DNA of 64,000 nucleotides from Sphingobium wenxiniae (lineage in GTDB: Bacteria > Pseudomonadota > Alphaproteobacteria > Sphingomonadales > Sphingomonadaceae), in assembly GCF_007830065.1 (NCBI RefSeq), contig NZ_VLKK01000003.1, forward strand, positions 227,970 to 291,969, written 5' to 3'. Of the stretch, positions 59,336-64,000 are shown one piece after another. The translations under genes were made by a program, and so were the position numbers. The notes beneath the pieces are model-generated. The model had not been told where the DNA came from. It searched no databases and saw only the letters and a list, made by a program, of their open reading frames with translations. How positions within the stretch are numbered: the first letter of the stretch is position 1; each line of letters opens with the position of its first letter.

Positions 59336-60541
59336 ATGCTAGGCACCACCGTCATCCTCGCCTTCCGCGCGATCAACCGGCACAAGCTGCGATCCTTCCT
59401 GACGACGCTGGGCATCATCATCGGCGTGGCGGCGGTCGTGACCATGGTGACGCTGGGCAACGGCGCGACGGCGGCGGTGCGCGAGCAGATCAGTTCGCTC
59501 GGCGCCAATGTGCTGCAACTGCGTCCCGGCCAGGGTTTCGGCCGTGGCGGCGGCGGCCCCCGCCCGCCCGATTTCAAGCCGCAGGACCTGACCGCCATCG
59601 AAAACCAGCTCACCGGCGTCCGCGCCGTGGCCCCGCTCGTGCAATCCAGCGGCACGGCGATCTACGAAGGCAGCAACTGGTCCACCACCGTCTACGGCAC
59701 CACCGCCGCCTATTTCGAGGTGCAAAGCTGGAAAGCCGACACCGGCCGCCTGTTCCTGCCGGACGAGGAAGAGGCCGGAAAGCCCGTCTGCATCATCGGC
59801 AACACCGTCCGCACCAACCTGTTCCAGGGCAACGACGCCGTCGGCAAGCGGATGCGGATCAAGGGCGTGTCCTGTCAGGTGATCGGCACGCTCGCCACGC
59901 GCGGCCAGGGCGGATTCGGCGATCAGGACGACGTCGTCGTCATGCCCATCAAGTTCGTGCAGCGCCGCTTCACCGGCGACCGCGACATCAGCCAGATCCT
60001 GATCGCGGTGGACGACGCCTACGACACCTCCGCCGTACAGGGCAGCCTGGAAGAGCTGATGCGCGAACGCCGCAAGGTCAAGACGGGATCGGAGGACAAT
60101 TTCAACGTCTTCGACACCAAGCAGATTTCCGACACGCTGACCGGCACCACCACTATCCTGACGCAGATCGTGGCGGCGGTGGCCGCGATTTCGCTGCTGG
60201 TGGGCGGCATCGGCATCATGAACATCATGCTGGTATCCGTGACGGAGCGGACGCGGGAAATCGGCATCCGCCTGGCCATCGGCGCCGTCGCGCGCGAAGT
60301 GCTTTTGCAGTTCCTGGTCGAAGCCATCGTGCTGTCGTGCCTGGGCGGCCTGATCGGCCTGTTCCTCGCCCTGATCGCCTCCGTCGCCATCGCGCCGCTG
60401 ATGCAGGTGCCCTTCATATTCAACGTGAAGGTAAACCTCATCGCCTTCCTCTTTTCCGCCGCCATCGGCGTGGTATTCGGTTATTTCCCGGCCCGCCGCG
60501 CCGCCGCGCTCAACCCCATAGACGCGCTACGCCACGAATAG
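59336..60541 (+). CDS. MacB/FtsX-type ABC permease
   Basis: 401 residues. First helix (RSFLTTLGIIIGVAAVVTMV), a large periplasmic domain (GANVLQLRPGQGFGRGGGGP at its start) and three C-terminal helices (AISLLVGGIGIMNIMLVSVT, LVEAIVLSCLGGLIGLFLAL, then NLIAFLFSAAIGVVFGYFPA), ending PARRAAALNPIDALRHE. Mechanotransmission type, exporting from the periplasm. Substrate unknown (antibiotic, peptide or lipid). Confidence 0.95.
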   Translation: MLGTTVILAFRAINRHKLRSFLTTLGIIIGVAAVVTMVTLGNGATAAVREQISSLGANVLQLRPGQGFGRGGGGPRPPDFKPQDLTAIENQLTGVRAVAPLVQSSGTAIYEGSNWSTTVYGTTAAYFEVQSWKADTGRLFLPDEEEAGKPVCIIGNTVRTNLFQGNDAVGKRMRIKGVSCQVIGTLATRGQGGFGDQDDVVVMPIKFVQRRFTGDRDISQILIAVDDAYDTSAVQGSLEELMRERRKVKTGSEDNFNVFDTKQISDTLTGTTTILTQIVAAVAAISLLVGGIGIMNIMLVSVTERTREIGIRLAIGAVAREVLLQFLVEAIVLSCLGGLIGLFLALIASVAIAPLMQVPFIFNVKVNLIAFLFSAAIGVVFGYFPARRAAALNPIDALRHE

Positions 60542-60659
60542 GGCCGATACACTTTCCGACATTTAAGGGAGTATCCGGCACATCCCTGCGACAAGTGCAT
60601 CCTAATTCTGTCTTCGACGCCAAGGAATGGCGCCCGAGATCGAAGAAGGAGCAATTACG

Positions 60660-61034
60660 ATGATGAAGAAGTTCCTGATGGCCCTGGCCGCCACCACCAT
60701 GATCGCCAGCCCGCTGGTCACCGCGCAGGCGCAGGCCGCCCCTCATCGCGAAGTCCACCGCGTCGTGAAGCAGAACCCGCACGGCCGCACCGTGGTCCGG
60801 CAGAAGACGGTCGTCCGCCAGAACGATTATCGCAACAATTACCGCCATTGGTCGAAGGGCCAGCGGTTCGACCGCCGCTATGCGAACAATTACCGGGTCG
60901 TCGACAATTACCGCAACTATCGCCTCTCCACCCCGCCGCGCGGTTATCAGTGGGTGCGGTCGGGCAATGACGCGGTGCTGGTGGCGATCACCAGCGGCAT
61001 CATCGGCGCGGTGATCGGAGGCGCCCTGCGCTAA
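60660..61034 (+). CDS. RcnB-family periplasmic protein
   Basis: 124 residues from ATG 60660 (AAGGAG 8 nt upstream). Signal peptide (MKKFLMALAATTMIASPLVT, cut after AQAQAA). The mature part is Tyr/Arg/Asn-rich (YRNNYRHWSKGQRFDRRYAN) and ends in the RcnB pattern YQWVRSGNDAVLVAITSGII. RcnB helps nickel/cobalt homeostasis in E. coli; many alphaproteobacterial relatives have unknown roles. Terminated by a strong hairpin. Confidence 0.85.
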   Translation: MMKKFLMALAATTMIASPLVTAQAQAAPHREVHRVVKQNPHGRTVVRQKTVVRQNDYRNNYRHWSKGQRFDRRYANNYRVVDNYRNYRLSTPPRGYQWVRSGNDAVLVAITSGIIGAVIGGALR

Positions 61035-61057
61035 ACAGCCTTGCCTGAGCGGCGGGA

Positions 61058-61094
61058 AGCGCTCCGGGGATTTCTCCTCCCCGGAGCGCTTTTT
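61058..61094 (+). terminator. Intrinsic terminator after the RcnB gene
   Basis: Perfect 12-bp stem AGCGCTCCGGGG (61058-61069) with CCCCGGAGCGCT (61079-61090), then TTTT (61091-61094). It ends 6 bp before the convergent GntP stop, so it may serve both genes. Confidence 0.85.
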
Positions 61095-61099
61095 GCATC

Positions 61100-62500
61100 C
61101 TATACCCATCCGGTCAGATAATAGACGGCGATGACGATGAAGACCGTAAGCGTCTTGATGAGCGTCAGCGCGAATATGTCCTTATATGCCTGGCGGTGCG
61201 TCAGCCCGGTTACTGCCAGCAGGGTGATGATCGCGCCATTATGCGGCAGGCTGTCCATGCCTCCCGATGCCATGGATGCGACGCGGTGCAGCACTTCGCG
61301 GGGGATGCCCGCCGCATCGCCCGCCGCCATGAACTGATCCGCCATGGCCGCGAGCGCGATGGACAGCCCGCCCGAAGCCGATCCGGTGATACCGGCGAGC
61401 GACGTGACCGTGATCGCTTCGTTGAGCAGGGGATTGGGCACGGATTTCAGCGCTTCCTTGACGATGAGGAAGCCTGGCAACGCGGCGATCACCGCGCCGA
61501 ACCCATATTCGACCGCCGTGTTCATCCCCGCCAGCAGCGCCCCGCCCACCGCCGCCTTCGACCCGTCGGCAAAACGCTTCGCCACCGCCGGAAAGGCGAA
61601 GAGCAGGATCGTCGCGATGCCCAGCAGCAGCGCGCCCTCCACCGCCCAGAGCGCCGCCGTCTGCGCCACCTTGATCGTTACCGGCTCGGCAAGACCGGCG
61701 AGCGGCACGCTGACCTCCTCTCCGGGCCAGATTCGCGGGATCAGCATGGTCAGCCCCAGATTGCCGAATCCCACCACCAGCAGCGGCAGCAGCGCGATCA
61801 GCGCGGGCGTCCGCACTTCGTCCGCGACAGGCTCCGGCTCATTGACCAGCGTTCCGGGCGCGCCATAGCCCTCCCCCGCTGCCATCAGCGCCCGCCGCCG
61901 CCAGCCCAGATAGGCCAGCCCCATCCCCATGATGCAGGCCGATCCGATCAGTCCCAGCACGGGCGCCGCCCAGGCCGTCGTTCCGAAGAAGCTCGTCGGG
62001 ATGATGTTCTGGATCTGCGGCGTGCCCGGCATGGCGTCCATCGTAAAGGTGATAGCACCCAGCCCGATGGTGGCGGGCACCAGCCGCTTGGGGATGTCGG
62101 CGCGCCGGAACATCTCCGCCGCGAACGGGTAGACCGCGAACACCGCGACAAAGACCGATACGCCGCCATAGGTCAGCAGCGCCGTCACCAGCATGATCGC
62201 CGGAATCGCCTGCTCCGCCCCCACGAAACCGATCGCGGCCGTCACGATGGCGCGGGAGAAGCCCGAAATCTCGATCAGCTTGCCAAATAGCGCGCCCAGC
62301 AGGAACACCGGGAAATACAGCTTCAGGAAGCTTCCCACCTTCTCCATGAACAGCCCGGAAAAGACGGCGGGAACGGCGGACGGCTCCGTCAGGAACACCG
62401 CCAGCATCGCCAGCAGGGGCGCCATCAGGATGACGCTCATCCCCCGATAGGCTGCCAGCATCAGCAATATCAGCGACAATGCCGCGATCCCGACCGCCAT
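61100..62500 (-). CDS. GntP-family permease
   Basis: 466 residues, about 12 to 14 membrane segments. GntP features: LLTYGGVSVFVAVFAVYPFA, ITFTMDAMPGTPQIQNIIPT, GITGSASGGLSIALAAMADQ and SGGMDSLPHNGAIITLLAVT. Family members import gluconate, related sugar acids, or D-3-hydroxybutyrate with protons; the substrate cannot be read from sequence. Single gene, divergent from rpsF. Confidence 0.92.
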   Translation of the reverse strand: MAVGIAALSLILLMLAAYRGMSVILMAPLLAMLAVFLTEPSAVPAVFSGLFMEKVGSFLKLYFPVFLLGALFGKLIEISGFSRAIVTAAIGFVGAEQAIPAIMLVTALLTYGGVSVFVAVFAVYPFAAEMFRRADIPKRLVPATIGLGAITFTMDAMPGTPQIQNIIPTSFFGTTAWAAPVLGLIGSACIMGMGLAYLGWRRRALMAAGEGYGAPGTLVNEPEPVADEVRTPALIALLPLLVVGFGNLGLTMLIPRIWPGEEVSVPLAGLAEPVTIKVAQTAALWAVEGALLLGIATILLFAFPAVAKRFADGSKAAVGGALLAGMNTAVEYGFGAVIAALPGFLIVKEALKSVPNPLLNEAITVTSLAGITGSASGGLSIALAAMADQFMAAGDAAGIPREVLHRVASMASGGMDSLPHNGAIITLLAVTGLTHRQAYKDIFALTLIKTLTVFIVIAVYYLTGWV

Positions 62501-62716
62501 ATCCCCTTCCTTTCCCCGCTTTCGGTACGGAGCCTATGCGGTAGAAGGCGGCAAGCCAACTCCTCCTTGCCTTTCCCGCGCATTTCCCCCATAGGGCCGC
62601 CTTCGCACGGGCCGGGGTGACTCGCTCCCGCGCGGAAGAATGTTTGAGACGACAGCCGGAGGGGCGATCCGCATGGGGCGGGCGTCAGCGATCGGCCAAG
62701 AGATGAGGCAATACCC

Positions 62717-63163
62717 ATGGCTCTTTACGAGCATGTGTTCCTTGCGCGCCAGGATCTGGCACAGGCGCAGGTGGACGCGCTGGCGGAAACCGCCACCAAA
62801 ATCGTCGAGGATCTGCAGGGCAAGGTGACCAAGGTCGAAACCTGGGGCCTGCGTTCGCTCGCATACAAGATCGCCAAGAACCGCAAGGCGCACTATGTGA
62901 TGCTCAACATCGACGCCCCCGCCGGTGTCGTGGCCGAGCTGGAACGCCAGACCCAGATCAACGAAGACGTCATTCGCTACATGACCGTCAAGGTCGATGA
63001 GCTGGAAGGTGGCCCGTCAGTCATGATGCGCAAGCAGGAACGCTCCGAGCGTGGCGATCGCGGCCCGCGCGGCGACCGTGGCGACCGTGGCCCGCGCGAA
63101 GGCGGTTCTCGCGAAGATCGTGGCCCGCGCCGCGACCGCGACGAAGCCCCGGCTGGCGAATAA
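62717..63163 (+). CDS. rpsF: 30S ribosomal protein S6
   Basis: 148 residues. Core S6 fold ([40 protein letters not shown]) in the first 100; the C-terminal about 45 are a hydrophilic tail of Arg-Gly-Asp/Pro repeats, longer than E. coli S6. First of the rpsF-rpsR-rplI operon. Confidence 0.98.
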   Translation: MALYEHVFLARQDLAQAQVDALAETATKIVEDLQGKVTKVETWGLRSLAYKIAKNRKAHYVMLNIDAPAGVVAELERQTQINEDVIRYMTVKVDELEGGPSVMMRKQERSERGDRGPRGDRGDRGPREGGSREDRGPRRDRDEAPAGE

Positions 63164-63176
63164 GGAGATCTGACCA

Positions 63177-63401
63177 ATGGCACGCCCGTTTTTCCGCCGC
63201 CGCAAGAGCTGCCCCTTCGCCGCCAAGGATGCGCCGAAGATCGATTACAAGGATGTCCGCCTGCTCCAGGGCTTCGTGTCCGAGCGGGGCAAGATCGTCC
63301 CCAGCCGCATCACCGCGGTGTCCGCCAAGAAGCAGCGTGAGCTGGCCCAGGCCATCAAGCGCGCCCGTCATCTGGGCCTGCTGCCCTACATCGTGAAGTG
63401 A
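63177..63401 (+). CDS. rpsR: 30S ribosomal protein S18
   Basis: 74 residues. Starts [34 protein letters not shown] and [20 protein letters not shown] are diagnostic. Binds S6 on the 30S platform. It follows rpsF by 13 nt and precedes rplI by the same distance. Confidence 0.98.
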   Translation: MARPFFRRRKSCPFAAKDAPKIDYKDVRLLQGFVSERGKIVPSRITAVSAKKQRELAQAIKRARHLGLLPYIVK

Positions 63402-63414
63402 GGGAGTAGAAATC

Positions 63415-64000
63415 ATGGAAATCATTCTCCTCGAACGAATCGAGAAGCTGGGCGCGATCGGCGATGTCGTCACTGTGAAGGACGGTTACGCCCGTAACTA
63501 CCTGCTGCCCAACAAGAAGGCGCTGCGTTCCAACAACGCCAACAGACAAGTCTTCGAAGCCAACCGCGCGAAGATCGAGGCTGACAATGCCGCCCGCCGC
63601 TCCGACGCCGAAAAGGCTGCGGAAGGCGTCAACGGCAAGCAGGTCGTCCTGATCCGCCAGTCGTCCAACGCCGGCCACCTCTACGGTTCGGTCGCCGTCC
63701 GCGATCTGGTCGAAGCGCTGCATGCCGATGGCGTCACCAACGTCACCAAGGCGATGGTGGTTCTGGAACGCCCGATCAAGACGCTGGGCGTTTTCGACGT
63801 CAAGGTCGCGCTGCACCCGGAAGTCGCCGTCACCATCCAAGTGAATGTCGCGCGCTCGCCGGAAGAAGCCGAACTGCAGTCGCAGGGCGTCGACGTGATG
63901 GCCGACCTGTTCGAAAAGGACGAGGCGGGCTTCACGGAAGATTACGATCCGAACGCCGAACCGGGCGAAATCGCCACGGAAACGGAAGAGACTCCGGCCG
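63415..64000 (+). CDS. rplI: 50S ribosomal protein L9, cut by window edge
   Basis: 195 residues visible, no stop in the window. Starts MEIILLERIEKLGAIGDVVT, then VKDGYARNYLLPNKKALRSN (L9 signature), a helical linker, and the C-terminal domain (LYGSVAVRDLVEAL, VALHPEVAVTIQVNVARS). The extra acidic tail (EIATETEETPA) continues beyond the end, as in other sphingomonads. Confidence 0.97.
   Translation, partial: MEIILLERIEKLGAIGDVVTVKDGYARNYLLPNKKALRSNNANRQVFEANRAKIEADNAARRSDAEKAAEGVNGKQVVLIRQSSNAGHLYGSVAVRDLVEALHADGVTNVTKAMVVLERPIKTLGVFDVKVALHPEVAVTIQVNVARSPEEAELQSQGVDVMADLFEKDEAGFTEDYDPNAEPGEIATETEETPA

Overview
ORGANISM. High GC content, alphaproteobacterial codon use and gene content point to a sphingomonad (Sphingomonadaceae, for example Sphingobium or Sphingomonas): a lone P4-type integrase followed by a winged-helix Rep-like gene, an RcnB-family protein, a NodT-type outer-membrane lipoprotein, and fabD/fabG/acpP/fabF next to mltG. 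This is an inference from gene content; no 16S is present.

LAYOUT. (1) 1-3633, chromosome: the 5' part of a leftward receiver-GGDEF-EAL protein, a moaA-nadK pair with a 4-nt overlap, and tRNA-Asn(GTT). (2) 3614-44956, a 41.3-kb prophage integrated into the 3' end of tRNA-Asn. A perfect 20-bp copy of the tRNA end lies at both edges, and 8-bp GGGGGCAC arm-type repeats lie inside both ends. (3) 44957-64000, chromosome: a CDP-alcohol phosphatidyltransferase, three small hypothetical genes, a solitary mreB-like gene, a ferredoxin reductase, mltG-fabF-acpP-fabG-fabD with a PAP2/Aur1-like gene inserted, a NodT/MacA/ABC/FtsX tripartite exporter, an RcnB protein, a GntP permease and the start of the rpsF-rpsR-rplI operon.

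PROPHAGE. The left end carries int1 and a Rep-like winged-helix protein. It is followed by a leftward cassette of com, a C5-cytosine methyltransferase, an N6-adenine methyltransferase and a second complete integrase (int2), which has its own arm-type repeats. A leftward late operon of more than 21 kb (about 32.0 to 10.5 kb) holds DUF3164, HNH nuclease, terminase, HK97-type portal, protease and capsid, connectors, tail tube, a tail chaperone with a -1 frameshift, a 1533-aa tape measure, tail fibres, holin, GH108 endolysin and spanins. Five terminator-like hairpins sit directly before gene starts in this operon. Next come a rightward toxin-antitoxin-HicB trio and a leftward lysogeny operon: cI, a WYL-TerB protein, a zinc-ribbon membrane protein, a LexA-type HTH protein and an HTH protein. 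A rightward early operon (36.3-44.9 kb) of mostly overlapping small, often Cys-rich genes runs from a Cro-like protein through a 710-aa ParB-like protein to an AlpA-type excisionase. I recognise no helicase, primase, polymerase or transposase.

HOW IT WORKS TOGETHER. CI and Cro face each other across the 36.3-kb switch. Int1, AlpA and the two att sites form the integration/excision module. The packaging, head, tail and lysis genes look intact, so the element may be inducible. The most interesting parts are the cI-linked WYL-TerB/zinc-ribbon pair, the Com-methyltransferase overlap that mirrors Mu com-mom, the second integrase module, the hairpins in the late operon, and a 60-nt bulged hairpin just before the ParB-like gene.
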